From Chenopodium formosanum (Eukaryota > Streptophyta > Magnoliopsida > Caryophyllales > Amaranthaceae), in assembly GCA_024500155.1 (NCBI GenBank), contig CM044874.1, forward strand, positions 4,343,001-4,407,000: a DNA stretch of 64,000 bases, given 5' to 3'. Positions 23,469 to 35,216 of this stretch are shown here, piece by piece. The stretch's first letter is position 1. Each line of letters begins with the position of its first letter. Position numbers and translations under genes: made by a program. Under the pieces are notes generated by a model. The model worked only from the letters and a program-made list of their open reading frames with translations. It was not told the origin of the DNA and searched no databases.

Positions 23469-23891
23469 TGTTCGGGTCCAATTAAGCCAATTGGGCCTAG
23501 TCATTAAATGATCCAATATTCCAAGGTCAAGGCCCAAGCCTCCATTAAGCCAAGTCAACATAAAGTCAAGCGGCCCAAATTGTCATGGTCAGCCCATGAC
23601 TAAGTCTGGCCCATTCATTCTCATCTCTTTGTCATACTAAGGTATAAAAGCCTTCAATCTTACCATTTATGATTCATTCACAACTAAAGCCTAAAGCATT
23701 AACTCTCTTGCATAGCTTTTCTCTCTAAACACTGTTTGACTTCGGCATCGGAGGGGTCTTCCTCGGATCCACCCCCGAGGCCAGTTTACGTGTGTTTGCT
23801 GTGCAGGAAACCTTTGGCCCAGCATTACTTAGACCGGACGAGTCTTCATCCACTTCATCGGACCTTCGGCTAGGTCCCATTGTTTTCAACA
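23469..23891 (+). repeat. 3' LTR of the Tat element
   Basis: Starts TGTTCGGGTCCAATTAAGCC, ends TTTTCAACA, and repeats the 5' LTR with about ten substitutions. Confidence 0.9.
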
Positions 23892-24730
23892 GATAGGTGG
23901 TCTCTTTGTTGCTGCTATTGACACCACGTCATTAGAGACCTGTTATCTAGATAACAGGTCAATTTTTGTCAGAATAATATTTTGCGCTGCTTTCATATTT
24001 CATTAAAGAGACCTGTTATATTTAATAACCGGTCTCTTAAGTTATCTAACTTTTTTTTTTTATAATTCTTGTTTTTAATTGAAAAATCATAAAGTTAGTT
24101 TAATGTAATAGTTTTATAGTATGTATTTTTAGATCCTATTTTTGGATTGAAATCATTTTGGAGAAATATAACTTTTTTATATAATTTTTGGATTGAAACA
24201 AGTAATCAATTATTGATGGTGACTCATAAGTTCGAAAATCCTGGATCCGTCACTGGTACCGTACACTTGAGTGCATATAACAATCTCTCTACGACACTTG
24301 GCCAAATAATTCTAGCTATGAATAATTTGAATGCAAATATTCTTGTATCTACAAAATAAATATTTAGTACGAGTGTATTATAGTAATATGTTTTTCTATA
24401 TTTTTAGGTAGTTTACTGAGTTTACTCTTTAATTTGTAATTTTAATTTCGATCATTAAGCATATACTTCGTATGTCCAAAAAATACGTTTGGTGCAATGT
24501 AGTCGAATTATTTTTACAAGAACCAACATAGAATTTTTTTTTTTTTTTTTGATGCAAACGGTGGCATAGCCCAAAGTAATTAACTTTTCTAATTTGTCCA
24601 TACTAGGCTAAATAGCTATAGTGAATGACACTCCGAGTCTCCGACCATACTAAAGAGAGTTGGTGACATTGTTTAAGTTACAAAAATATCCCACAACTTC
24701 AATTTGTTTAATCTATATCTCCAATTCCTC

Positions 24731-24761
<31 letters not shown>

Positions 24762-24938
24762 ATATCTCCAAAAAGATAGCTTTGGGCTTTGAACCTGTCG
24801 GCCACCTAACCCAGCCGCCCGTTCTTGTTAGGACTGGGATTCAGCCTATTTTTATTTGGGCCTAGCCCAACCTTTTGCCCATTTTAGGCCCATTTGAACT
24901 ATTCTTAGTTTCGTTTTACCGCTATGTCAATTATTATA
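23892..24938. other. unassigned intergenic sequence
   Basis: Starts with a palindromic GACCTGTTATCTAGATAACAGGTC (written here in parts: GACCTGTTATCT / AGATAACAGGTC) and a related AGAGACCTGTTATA, possibly subterminal repeats of a DNA transposon split by the Tat element. Poly(T) near 24535-24550 and poly(A) near 24731-24759 follow. No gene. Confidence 0.4.
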
Positions 24939-25029
24939 CTACCTCCGGTCCAAATTACTCGCAACTTTGGAATATTTTATATCTCACAAATAATACCCTA
25001 AAGTTGCGAGTAATTTGGACCCGATGTTG
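24939..25029. mobile_element. Stowaway MITE, 91 bp
   Basis: CTACCTCCGGTCCAAATTAC at the left is matched inverted at the right, with three substitutions at the extreme right end. Same centre as the copies at 6154 and 7947. TA on both sides. Confidence 0.85.
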
Positions 25030-25097
25030 TATTAATTTGTATCCAGTTTTGTACTTGTAATTTTTTTTTTTTTTTTTTTACAAAGGATACAAACAGA

Positions 25098-25730
25098 CTA
25101 CATATTAATACTAAAGCAAATAGAGTTAACCGCCGCTTCTGCTGCAATTAGATGAGCTCCGTGAACGCACTGACGATCCACCTTATGAATGCTACAAACC
25201 CGAAAGCTTGAGCTAAGTTGTAAAATTCTTCGAATGAGCCATATGTAAGCGACATTACCTTGGCCCTCCCCACGAAGCAGGGGGACAAGATTATATGAGT
25301 CTGTAAAAACCGTAAGAGACAAAAACCCTCGATCAAAAGCCCATAGTAGCCCATACATGCATGCCAACGCCTCCGCATGTAAAGTTGAGGAACAAACCCC
25401 ATAGTTACTACCTCCACTGATCCGATCATCCAGTGGGTCATCATTATCCAAGCACCATCCCATTCCTACTTTTCGAGAATCCTTGAACCAAGAGCCATAT
25501 ATTTGAAGAGAAACTAAAGCACTCCCATGGGAAGTCAGGCCAAGCTGAGCAATGTAAAACCCAGGCGGAGAAGAAGCACTACCATCTGCCACCGCACTAT
25601 TAGGGGTACTAGCTGGGGCATTCGAGTTGACAAAGATTGAATGATTATCCATGACCTCCGCAAACAGAGAATCAAAAGGCCAGGAAGCTAAAGAATCCCT
25701 AAAGATTCTGGAATTACGACATAACCACAA
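25098..25730 (-). pseudogene. RNase H-like C-terminus of LINE ORF2
   Basis: 211 codons open. Matches plant LINE RNase H (RVT_3 type) in layout: VGMGWCLDNDD, then SSTLHAEALACMYGLLWAFD (catalytic Glu), VFTDSYNLV (catalytic Asp), and a C-terminal KVDRQCVHGAHLIAAEA in place of the usual R..N..AH..A. The frame upstream is broken. Confidence 0.75.
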
Positions 25731-26385
25731 GCTCCAAAACGTACTGACGAAGGTACCTAAGCGAGTGTTAGAAGGTCCATCCTGACTGATAAAAAGTCGG
25801 ATATAATCTTGGATCCAATCTGAGAGAGAAAGATCTTCATTAAATTATGAGGGAATGCTGAGGCATCCACCCCTCCAAATCTAATGTGCACTAACACACA
25901 TTCTAAATAACAGAACACATTTTGAATCGAAACACCTCTATGACTTAGTTCCACCTTGACCGCAAGATCGCGGTGTAGCAGTTTCCATAAAAACAACTTC
26001 CATTTAGGTTACAACTAGAGAGACCAAAGAACCTTCCAAAAAGAGTCAGACGCGGAAAGTGTGGAAGCAGGAGAAAGCTATTATTGGATCATAGCATGAC
26101 CATTTTTAACCGAGTACTTTCCAGAAGGGGTACCCAGCCAACAATGGAAATCGTCCTGATTCGTATCAAGGACCTCCATTGCCAGGATAGATGAAGCATC
26201 CGTAGGAACAAACCAATCGACAACTTTAGTAGTGTCCCACCCCCATAGTTTGATGATTAATGAAAAAATTGACAATTTGAGGAGCTAAATTTTGCCGGGG
26301 AATTCTAGGTTTGAACTCAAGAATGCAACCATTGACCCACTTAGCGGACCCAGCTAGAGTGGACTGGCCGTTACCAATTTTCCAG

Positions 26386-28720
26386 TTACAATCCTGTTTC
26401 AAAAGAGTGTACGTTAAGTAACTCCCGAAGGCCATAAGAATGTCGGCCAGAATAAAGGCACTGAGAACTTGGGTTGTTGGAAAGAAAGGTCATTCGGGCA
26501 CCAAAAACTTTAAAGATTAGCATTTGCGGGTCGGTAACGAGTCTCCAAACCTGTTTCATTAGCAACGCCTTGTTTAAGGATGACAAGCAACGAATGGCCA
26601 AGACCCCCAATCTGCGAGGAATATGCATGGGATCCTTATTAACCCAATGCATGCCTTTATTCTCAAAATGCGCCAAAAAGAAGCGCATGAGCAAGGAATC
26701 TATTCTCGCAGTAACAGAGACCGGTATCTCATAGCATGCAAGTACATGGGAAGTCGTTGCAACAAGGATTGAGTTAATGAAAATTAACTTCTGCGATTGT
26801 GAAAGTCGGATTACATTTAAACAATGGATTCTTCCAATAATTTTGTTGATGATGATTTGGAAGTGGTCTTTCTTTTTTCCAATGAAGTCGAATGGAGCCC
26901 CCAGGTGATAATCGAACACCTGAACATGCTTCATTTTGAATATAGATTTGAACCCAATCTGAGAAGGCGTACAAATATTCGGGCTAAATTTAATCTTAGT
27001 GAACCTTTGAATGATCTGCATGATATTAGTACAAGAAGCGGACGTAGGCCGAAAGAAGATGAGAGCATCATCCGCAAAGAATAGATGGGAGATAGTAGGG
27101 CTTGTTTTGGAAAGCTTGATTCCTTGAAAAAGCCTCAGATGCTGTCCCAGATGTAGCATACGAGAGAAAATATCTGTACAGAATAGGAAAAGATACGGGG
27201 AGATAGATCACCTTGGCGAAGACCACATTGTGGTTTAAAGTAGAGCTGTCAAAAGCTAACCCGACCCGAAATACCGACCCTAACCCAACCTATTAACCGA
27301 CCCGTCTGAACTCGAAAAAAATGGTGACCCGAACCTGACCTAACCCGACCTAACCCGACCTGAAACCAACCCTAGACCCGAGTTGACCCGAGTATTTGAG
27401 ACCCGAACCCGAACATTAACCGACCTAGAGACGACCCGACCCGAATGTAACCCGTAAATTATTGACCCAAACCGAACCCGTCCTGAACCGAAATTGACTA
27501 AAACCCGTTTTAACCCATCAAAAACCGAATTCTCCCCGACCTGAATTCAACCCGACATGTTCCTAACCTGACCCGAATTTAACTTGACTTGTTACAAACC
27601 CGACTCAAATTTCAACCCGACCTGTTACAAACCCGACCCGAATCAACCCGACTTGTTATTGACCCGACCCAAATTCAACACGACTTGTTATTGAATCAAT
27701 ATGTATAGGTCGTTATCTCATGTTTGTATTGGAACGAAAATTGAATCCTAACTCTATTCCTTCAATATTTCACTTTGAATTTAAGAGGTTAGTTTCACAA
27801 CATGTTGTTAGGGACGAAACATGTTTTTTGCAAATTATTGACTTGAACCGAACTCGAATAGAACCCGAGAATGACCCAACTTAGAAATGACCCGACTTGA
27901 TTATAACCCGCAAATTATTAACTTGAACTGAACCCAACTTGAACCCAAGAATGACCCAACCTGATTATAACTCGTAAATAATTGACTTGAGTCGAACCCG
28001 AATCGAACCGGAGAACGACCCTAACTCGTTTAAACCCGTAATGACCCGAATTTAACCCGACCTATTTTTCACCCGACCCGACCTTTTACTAACCCGACCT
28101 AAACCCGACCCAAACGCGATAAGATGTATGACCCGATGTGACCAGACTCAAGCATGACCCAACCCGAACCCGACCTGCATATGTTATGACATTAACCCGT
28201 ATTGACCCGACCCGAGATGACCCGACTCACACTAACCCAACTCAAACCCGACCCGTTTACCCGAATTGACAGCTCTAGTTTAAAGGAGTTGGAGGTAGTA
28301 CCATTAATTAAAGACTTGTAAGTAACCGTGGCGAGGCACTGTTGGATACTTTGTAACCTTTGAGCCGGAAACCTGTAGGCTTTTAAGATCTACAGAAAAA
28401 AAAAACTCCAATGAACTTTTTCATAAGCTTTACTCATATCAATTTTGATCGAAGCAAGCTAATTAATACCAGTTTTCGAGCCATTGATTTTCTCCATCAG
28501 TTCATGGCTTAGCAAAATATTATCTGTCATAACACGGCCTTGAACAAAGGCATGCTGAGAGTCCGAGATGAGAAAAGGGAGATACTGGCGTAATCTGGCC
28601 ACCAACGATTTTGAAGCGCATTTATACATTGTACTGCAAAGGTTAATCGGTCGTAAATGCCCCATCTCTGTTGGGGTACCAATCTTAAGAATCATGCATG
28701 ACAAGGAGGGGCTGATTCCA
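26386..28720 (-). pseudogene. reverse transcriptase of the LINE, split by a hAT element
   Basis: From right to left: LLKEWNQPLL and RPINLCSTMYKCASKSLVAR (28459-28720), KIDMSKAYEKVHW with the motif A aspartate (near 28430), then after the hAT insertion CGLRQGDLSPYLFLF and HLFFADDALIFF (27060-27240), and the thumb/linker down to 26386. The FADD box is intact; frames shift several times. Confidence 0.8.
27241..28277. mobile_element. hAT-type element filled with degenerate ACCCGA arrays
   Basis: GTTTAAAG flanks it exactly (27233-27240, 28278-28285; 8 bp). Inverted ends TAGAGCTGTCAA and TTGACAGCTCTA are hAT-like. Nearly the whole 1-kb interior is ACCCGACC / AACCCGAATTG-type sequence, strongly strand-biased (C-rich on +). 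No transposase. Confidence 0.88.
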
Positions 28721-28765
28721 CTCCTTCAAGAGAAACCCCGTTTGAAAGAAACTTTGAATGCCTAA

Positions 28766-29302
28766 TGTTTTGGGTGTTTTTTGGATATCCTCGGATACTG
28801 GTCGCGTTCTTCTGGCAACGAAACTGAGACACCTGGAAAACAACGAATATTCCTTTGTCGGAATATTCGCCTCCGACAATCAAGTTACTGATCGGAAACG
28901 GAAAAGGCTAGAGAGAGAAAGTAGAGAAAAGTTGGAGCTATTCAATGCTCTTTTTCTTGTAATGTCGTAATCCACCCCTCCCATCATAAATGATTGGGGT
29001 ATTTATAGGGGTGGGAGAGTGTCCCCCTTTAGGGTTTGTACCCTAAAATTCCGTGACATGATTGGTTGCGCAATTAGAGAACGCCACGTGTCGTTTTGGG
29101 GCGCCGCTTTGCGGCTTTCAATGATATCTCTCGGGATTTGGGCCCTGATGTAATAGAGGCCCTTTCACCTGCTGATTTCAGGTGCTCTTTAGGGCATCTG
29201 ACATGCATCATCTTCCTGTAGTGACACGTGTCGCCCTTTGACTGGGCCACGTGTCACTACGGGATTGGACCACGTCTTTGGGGTTTATTTTTACCCTAAA
29301 CA
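28766..29302 (+). mobile_element. solo LTR nested in the LINE
   Basis: Starts TGTTTTGGGTGTTTT, ends ACCCTAAACA, flanked by CCTAA and CCTAG. Removing it joins the LINE frame (…GDLVVLGIQSFFQTGF…). A TATA box (TATTTATAG) lies near 28998. Three CACGTG boxes (29095, 29225, 29248) lie downstream of it, the last two as arms of an inverted repeat. The strand is inferred from the TATA box. Confidence 0.7.
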
Positions 29303-30138
29303 CCTAGTACCACCAAATCTCCCACAACATCCCAGTGAGACTTGAAAAATTCAACGGTAATTCCGTCTAGACTGGGAGACTTACAGTTCCCTAAAGAAAA
29401 CATGGCTATACGAATTTCAGCAGCCGTGAAGGGATGATCTGATCCAAATTAGAGAGTTGGGAGGAATTGAAACGAGGAAGATCTAGCTCTTGCAGGACCG
29501 CGTCAATTTTTGGATCATAAGGAGGCATGCAATCATATTTAAAGGTTTTCTTGAGAGATTGCACTACAACACGCTGGCCATGTTGGAGAACTCCAAGATC
29601 ATCAAGTAAAGAACTAATTTCATTTTTCTTCTGTCGACCCTTGACCTTAGAGAACAAAAGTTTAGAAGGGCTATCGCCATTCAGTATCTTGTTTTTCTTA
29701 CAACGTTGCCTAGGCCTCCAGAGTTGCAGCTACAATAAGATACTGTCCTTTGAAGTAACAATATTTGTCATGTAGAGAGAGAGATCAGTAACTGACTGGA
29801 CTAACTCCCTCATTGGAAAGATCCTTCCAAAAATTTATCCAATCAACTCCCCATAATTTCTTATTGCTAAGACACCAATTCCTAACTAGTGACTTTACAT
29901 GCTCTAGATTCTTTGAGAGAATGAACATGGGTGAGCCAGAGATGTTCTTTTGCCAATTAGTAAGAATAAAGTCATGTATCTCCTGAAAGTTGAGACACCG
30001 ATTGTCCAATTGATAAGGACGGTTTGATTGTCTTTGAACCGGGGAGTCATCAAAGAAAATAGCAGCATGATCAGAGAATAGAATCGGTTGATTAAGTAAA
30101 CGACTATCAGGATAGTTATGAAACCAATTAGAGGTCAT
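29303..30138 (-). pseudogene. endonuclease C-terminus and linker of LINE ORF2
   Basis: The minus-strand frame 29785-30138 has MTSNWFHNYPDSRLLNQPIL and the SDHAAI box typical of the APE-type endonuclease end. The region 29406-29657 continues the linker before RT. Upstream catalytic boxes are lost to 5' truncation. Confidence 0.7.
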
Positions 30139-30191
30139 ATAGGCCAGGTTAAGGCGCTATAAAATAAGGTGATCTGCATCCCTACTTGTAA

Positions 30192-30983
30192 AATTATTGG
30201 TGACAGTATATATGGAGAAAAAAAAAATCAGTCTAATAAATTAGCGTACTACTTAACAAAAAATTAGTAGTGCATTTCCTTCTTGAAAAACATAAAATAA
30301 GATCCCCATGCCAACCCATGAATCGACTATTGGATCACCCCATGGACCAACCTAATGCAGTCCTCGAGTAATTGGTCTATGCTGCACCCTTGTGTAGCTA
30401 TTCTAGCTGCAACACCAGCCTATAAGTCCAATTTCAAACGCGACCCATAAAAAAAAAAGCCCTAAACCAAAACAAGCCCACCCAAAAAACTGAACATATT
30501 TTTTAAAACACAGCCCACCCAATTGTTATTTATCCAAAACCATACTTTCAACATCTATTTTTTTTAAAATATATATTTTTTTTTAAAAAAAAAGTCTCTC
30601 AACTTAAATTTCTGAAATTTATTACTCCTCTCTTTGATTTAATCTCTCTTATTATCAAACACAATTCACTCTCTCCTCTAAAATAACTATGGATATTGAG
30701 ATGAGATGATAAAAAATAAAAAAAAAATTCAAACGAATTCTCCCAGAAAAGGTAATTTTATGTAAATTTCACTTAATTTGTAAGAATTTATATGAATATC
30801 ACTTAATTTTGTTTGAATATTGTTTGATACTCTGTTGTTTGAAATTTTTATTGGATTGTTAAAAAAAAATTAGAAAAATCAAACAGATACATTATGTTCA
30901 TAAAATATTTTAAAATATTAATAATATTATTATTTGTTGTTCATATGATATTATTCTTAATGTTTATAAAATGTTCTCAATTA
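30192..30983. other. unassigned AT-rich intergenic sequence
   Basis: No gene; several A/T runs. Confidence 0.4.
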
Positions 30984-31995
30984 GGGGCCGTTTGGTTGGG
31001 GGTAATCAGGAAAGGGAATTGGAATCAACTGGCTCGATTCCCTTTGTTAATGTTTGTTTTACACTTTTAATCATTCCCTTTACCCTCCTTATTACCCCAA
31101 ATCCTTCCAACTCCATTCCCCACCCCCAGACTTTCCCATTCCCTTTCCCTACCCACCTTCACACCACTACATCACCACCTTCACACCTACCCACACCACC
31201 GGAAAACCAGCCCAGACCACCGCCGCCCCTACCCTGACCACCGCCGCCCCTCCCTTGACCATTACCGACACTCCCCCGAGCCTCGCCGCCCTCCACTCCC
31301 TCGAAAACACCACCCTTAGCCCCGCAAAACCCGATCTCCCTCGACCCCGAGCAAAGCAGTTTTGGAGCAATTTTCGACGTCGGTGATGACAACAATAGTG
31401 TCACAGGAGCACAGTTTGATATCCGAAGAGGCGACAGACTTGACGGAAACGAATTACAAAGGAACAAAAATGGATGAGATCGAAATCGACTTCTTCAGCT
31501 GCTTCTTCTGTTGCTATTACCATCGCTCCCGCCGTTGAACCCACCAAATCTCCTCCACCCAATGCCACCCAGCCACCCTTGTAATGGTGGGAGGGCTGGG
31601 CGGCGGTTTTCGAGGTCGAGGGAGATTGGGGCGGGAGCGATGGTAAACAGCAGCAGAAGAAGAAGCAACAATGGTAAATAGCAATCGAGTTTAGCGGGTT
31701 TTGCGGGGCTAGGGGTGGTGTTTTCGGGGGAGGGGAGGGCGGTGAGGCTCGGGGAAGGGTCGACGATGGTCGGGAGAGGGGCGGCGGTGGTCAGGGTAGG
31801 TTTTCCGGTGGTGTTGGTAGGTGTGAAGGTGGTGATGTGGTGGTGTGAAGGTGGTTTGACTGATGGCCTTTAATTCATTTCATTCCTTTGTTATTCAAAA
31901 CAAACAACACCCCAAAATTGGGGGATTTACATTCCATTCCTTGTCTTTCCCTTTGTTCATTCCACCCGTTTCCCACGTGCGAACCAAAAGACCCC
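30984..31995. mobile_element. PIF/Harbinger-type element, ~1.0 kb, with inverted GC-rich arms
   Basis: TTA flanks both ends (30981-30983, 31996-31998). Ends GGGGCCGTTTGGTTGG and its imperfect inverse CGAACCAAAAGACCCC. Inside, a Pro/Thr-coding-looking block (31140-31360) is repeated inverted at about 31600-31860, making a large foldback. No transposase; the open frames follow from base composition. Confidence 0.8.
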
Positions 31996-31998
31996 TTA

Positions 31999-33127
31999 GT
32001 CTGTTTTGTCTGTTTGTGCTTATGTTCATTTTTTGAGATGCATATGTTCATTTTTTTTTTTTTTTGCATATGTTCACTTTCTTAAATGCTTATGTTCATA
32101 TTTTGAATCCTTTTTGTAAACTTTCTAAAATGCACATGTTACAATCAACAAAATAAAACACTAACCTACATCGACGATCTCTTCGAATAACAACTAATTC
32201 CATAATAAGCAACAAATCAATCGAAAAAAGTGAAACAGGAGAGATCGAAAAGAAAACAGAGGAGAGAGAAAATCAAGAACGAAAGAGGAAAAACAATGGA
32301 GAATAAAATTTTAATGAAAATTATGATCTAAATTTTGATGAAAATCTTGATTAATATTATTATAGGAAAGAAAAGTGAAGAGAAAAGTAATACAATCAAT
32401 TTGTGTTCATCACCTATTACAAATTGATAAAATACCCAAAAATTATGCAATATTAATCACAAATTCGGAAAATATAACCAATTAAACTAAATTATAAATC
32501 AATAACATAAACTAACTTATATCAACGATGTCTTCAAGATTCCAAATAAATCCAACACGAATCAAAGAAAATACAAAAAATAGAGGAGAAGGAAAATCTG
32601 AAAAGAAAAAGAAAATGCCAAACACAGTGGAGAGACAAAAAATTCAACCAAAATTAAGAATTAAGTAAAAAAATTGTAAAAAGAGAGAAAAATTTATGTA
32701 AAAGTTAAGAAATAAGGAAAGAAATAAAATAGGAAGCTAAGAAGATTGAAGGAAGGAGATGAAGTAATATATACCAATACTCCAGTAGTACCTAGTACGT
32801 ATATATATGTGTCTTTGGTGTATAAAAGGGGGTATTTGATGAGTGGTGCAACCAGCTTAAATGTACAAGGGCGCATCTAAGAATATCCCGCCCGAGGACT
32901 ATGTATTGGGCCGTGTTTCAACCTTATTTCTCAAAATTTGAGCTCGCCTAGTACAACCTAAAGATATCTTTAATTAATATTGCATACTACGCTTTTTGTT
33001 TCGTAATAACTGTAATAACAGATGTTATACAAAGTTTTAGGAAAATTATAGGGTGGGACCAAAATATGAATTTTATAATTAAAAGCATTTTTTTTAATAG
33101 ATATAAAGCATAGTTAGTTAGGATATA
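31999..33127. other. unassigned AT-rich intergenic sequence
   Basis: A short repeat TGCWTATGTTCATTTTTT occurs about four times at 32010-32100. No gene. Confidence 0.4.
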
Positions 33128-33395
33128 CTTCCTCCGCTTTTAATAGTTGCAACACACACTTTTTCACGGTGAATAAGAAAAATGGGGTTCACATGATGTA
33201 ATATACTTTAAATTAGGGGGGGTAGGAGCATAATTTAGTGAGTCATGTGTTTTAAATAAGGGAAATAGTAAAACATTTTTTCTAAAATAATTTTCCAAAT
33301 ATAATGTGTTGCAAGTATTGTAACATTTATATTTTAGAGAAGTGTTGCAAGTATTTAAAAACGCATGATGTATTTAATTGTTAGTAGGAAAGAGA

Positions 33396-33403
<8 letters not shown>

Positions 33404-33441
<38 letters not shown>

Positions 33442-34398
33442 GTTAGCTTCTGCGTTGTACTGGTATTGTTGGTCTTGGTCAGGCTTTTGAGGATGCGTTG
33501 AGTCTGTTTACTACAACGGTTGAGTCTGACATTTTAGGTAATCCTTGTGAGGTCGTTGCCCCTCAACTCATGAAGAAATTGGCAGATATGTATTTCACAA
33601 AGGTTACCGCTTCTGCAGAATTCACCTTTTCTTTGTCTCCTCGGCAGTCGGCATTGTGGAAGTCGCAGCAGGGTGATCACACCTCTGCTTGGCTTCGGGC
33701 AGTCCCTATTTCTGGATTGGGTCAGACGATGAACGGTAAGACATACTGATGTGTGATGTGCTATCGAATGGGTGTTCAATTGTTCTTTGTCTCGACACCG
33801 TGTTCTGCTTGCTCTCAGGTTTTTACTGGGGATGTATTCGGGGACCATGCGGTGTCATGTGCTGGTATTGTAGGTATTAAACATCGGCACAATGTTGTTC
33901 GAAATACTTTTGTTGATATTTGCTACAGATCAGGGATTTTAGCAAGAAAGGAGGTTGACATAGGATTGTCTGGAGGGAATGACGAGGCCCTCAGACCTGC
34001 CGATGTGTTACTTTATTCATGGGATCGTGGTCGTGATGTAGGTGTCGACTTCACAGAGTCTTCTCCTTTGACACAAACAGGGCTATCTGATTTTGTTTCG
34101 GGACGGGTTGTGGCGGATGTGGCTCATCGGAAGCTGGTTAAGTATGAAGCTCGCTGTCTGGCGATTGGATATTGTTTCATTCCCTTCTCCTTTTCTTCGT
34201 TTGGGGAACTAGAGAAGGAGGTTGTTGCGTTGCTGAAGCGGATTCAAAGGTTCTCGACGACGCAAGACATTGGGGCTCGTAATGCAGCTCATATATTCAC
34301 TAGGGTAGGCTTTGCTATAGCTAGAGGAGTGGGGGCCCAGATTGTATCTCGGCTTCCCACTAATTTATTATAGGTTGTATGACTTTAGTTTTTGAGAT

Positions 34399-34456
<58 letters not shown>

Positions 34457-34469
34457 TAATTGGAGTTTC
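33404..34469 (+). mobile_element. RTE-type LINE, 5'-truncated
   Basis: The direct repeat TAGGAAAG(AG)AAATAATAA flanks it (33385-33403, 34470-34486). It ends in (TAA)n, the simple-repeat tail seen in RTE elements. A second (AAT)n run at the left probably grew from the duplicated AAATAATAA. Only the 3' end of ORF2 is kept. Confidence 0.75.
33447..34376 (+). pseudogene. C-terminal part of RTE LINE ORF2, one nonsense codon
   Basis: Encodes the conserved plant RTE tail: SAWLRAVPISGLGQTMNG, then a Cys/His cluster (PCSACSQVFTGDVFGDHAVSC), GIVGIKHRHNVVR, LRPADVLLYSWD and a terminal GARNAAHIF...VSRLPTNLL. The region after RT in this family has a zinc-finger-like C-x2-C...H...C. One TGA (33747-33749) interrupts an otherwise open frame of about 309 codons. 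The family usually has Arg here, so CGA to TGA (a CpG transition) is the likely cause. The polymerase domain is missing. Confidence 0.85.
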
Positions 34470-34847
34470 TAGGAAAGAAATAATAAAATAATAGTGGGTT
34501 ATTACCAAATAAAAAAGTGTTGCAATTATTATGAAATGAATGTAAAAGAAAAGTGTACGTTGTGTGTGATTATTACGAAATAGATGAAGGGAGTAGTGAG
34601 TAGAGTTGTCAAATAATATGAGTGTACGTGTCTAGGTGGGGAGTTGTGAGGTTGAGCAGGTTTATAAGTTTATTCATTTAAGTCATGCTAAATTATTGCA
34701 TCCGTATGTAACCTGTAATTTGAATTTGATTTTTATTGAGTCAGGTCAATTGGGTCACTTTCTTACACTTCTATTGTTCTAAATACTACGGAGCATCAAT
34801 TAATTTTAATGCATTTGTTAAATTGAAAGAAGTATTAATTCATACAC

Positions 34848-35012
34848 AAAGTCTTATATGTGGCTGGCCGCACTGAGTGGCAGGGGTTACTTTGTTATAG
34901 GGGTTACTCAGTTAGTATTACAGAGGTACGGTTATTTGGTCAATTTTATAATGGTTACTTTGTTATTTTATAAGTGGTCACATAATATGGTTGGCCACAC
35001 ACTAGACGGGCT
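34848..35012. mobile_element. MITE, second copy of the 5179-5410 family
   Basis: ACAAAGTCTTATATGTGGC, GGGGTTACTTTGTTA repeats and GGCCACACACTAGACG match the copy at 5179 in the same order. Confidence 0.55.
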
Positions 35013-35216
35013 GTAATTTATAAGTGCAAGATTAATCATCGTTGTGTAATAGACAATTGTTTATTTAATTTTATACATGCATGTAACCTTTATATTCCTT
35101 ATAAAATAGCTAAACAATATATTTGTAAAACTATCAATTTTTTTACATTAAAAAAAAAAAAAAAAGCAGTTACATAAACATAAACCATGATATTACACTA
35201 ACATATCAATACGCAA

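Larger units (their letters stand above)
14813..23891 (+). mobile_element. Ty3/gypsy LTR retrotransposon, Tat-type, ~9.1 kb, defective
   Basis: Two LTRs of about 425 bp (14813-15240 and 23469-23891) differ at only about ten positions by eye, so insertion is recent. After the 5' LTR comes a PBS-like TTGGCGCCGTCTGTGGGG; before the 3' LTR a purine tract GGGTCTGGGGGGCAAG. Order is gag, protease, RT, integrase C-terminus, spacer, antisense ORF. An additional antisense ORF between pol and the 3' LTR is characteristic of several Tat-lineage elements. Gag has stops and a frameshift; pol has a large deletion; the antisense ORF has four stops. Flanks ACTAG and GATAG do not form a clean duplication. Confidence 0.9.
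25061..30182 (-). mobile_element. L1-type LINE, 5'-truncated, with two nested insertions
   Basis: A 9-bp duplication TACTTGTAA flanks it (25052-25060, 30183-30191). The poly(A) tail appears as a T19 run at 25061-25079 on the plus strand. Minus-strand ORF2 remnants follow in order from the right: endonuclease C-terminus, RT, zinc-binding linker, RNase H. ORF1 and the endonuclease N-terminus are missing. A hAT element (27241-28277) and a solo LTR (28766-29302) inserted later. Without them the LINE is about 3.55 kb. Confidence 0.88.
33128..34593. mobile_element. Stowaway-like element split by an RTE LINE
   Basis: CTTCCTCCGCTTTTAATAGT at the left; GATGAAGGGAG at the right, each flanked by TA. 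The arms share GTGTTGCAA and TATTACGAAAT-type segments. The RTE fragment below sits inside it. Confidence 0.5.

Noticed and set aside
27241..28277. Interstitial telomere repeat
   Set aside because: Unit is ACCCGA-like and not CCCTAAA, and it is bounded by hAT ends with an 8-bp TSD.
31054..31467. Pro/Thr-rich and Gly-rich open frames
   Set aside because: Interior of a Harbinger-type foldback; the same sequence is repeated inverted at 31600-31860.
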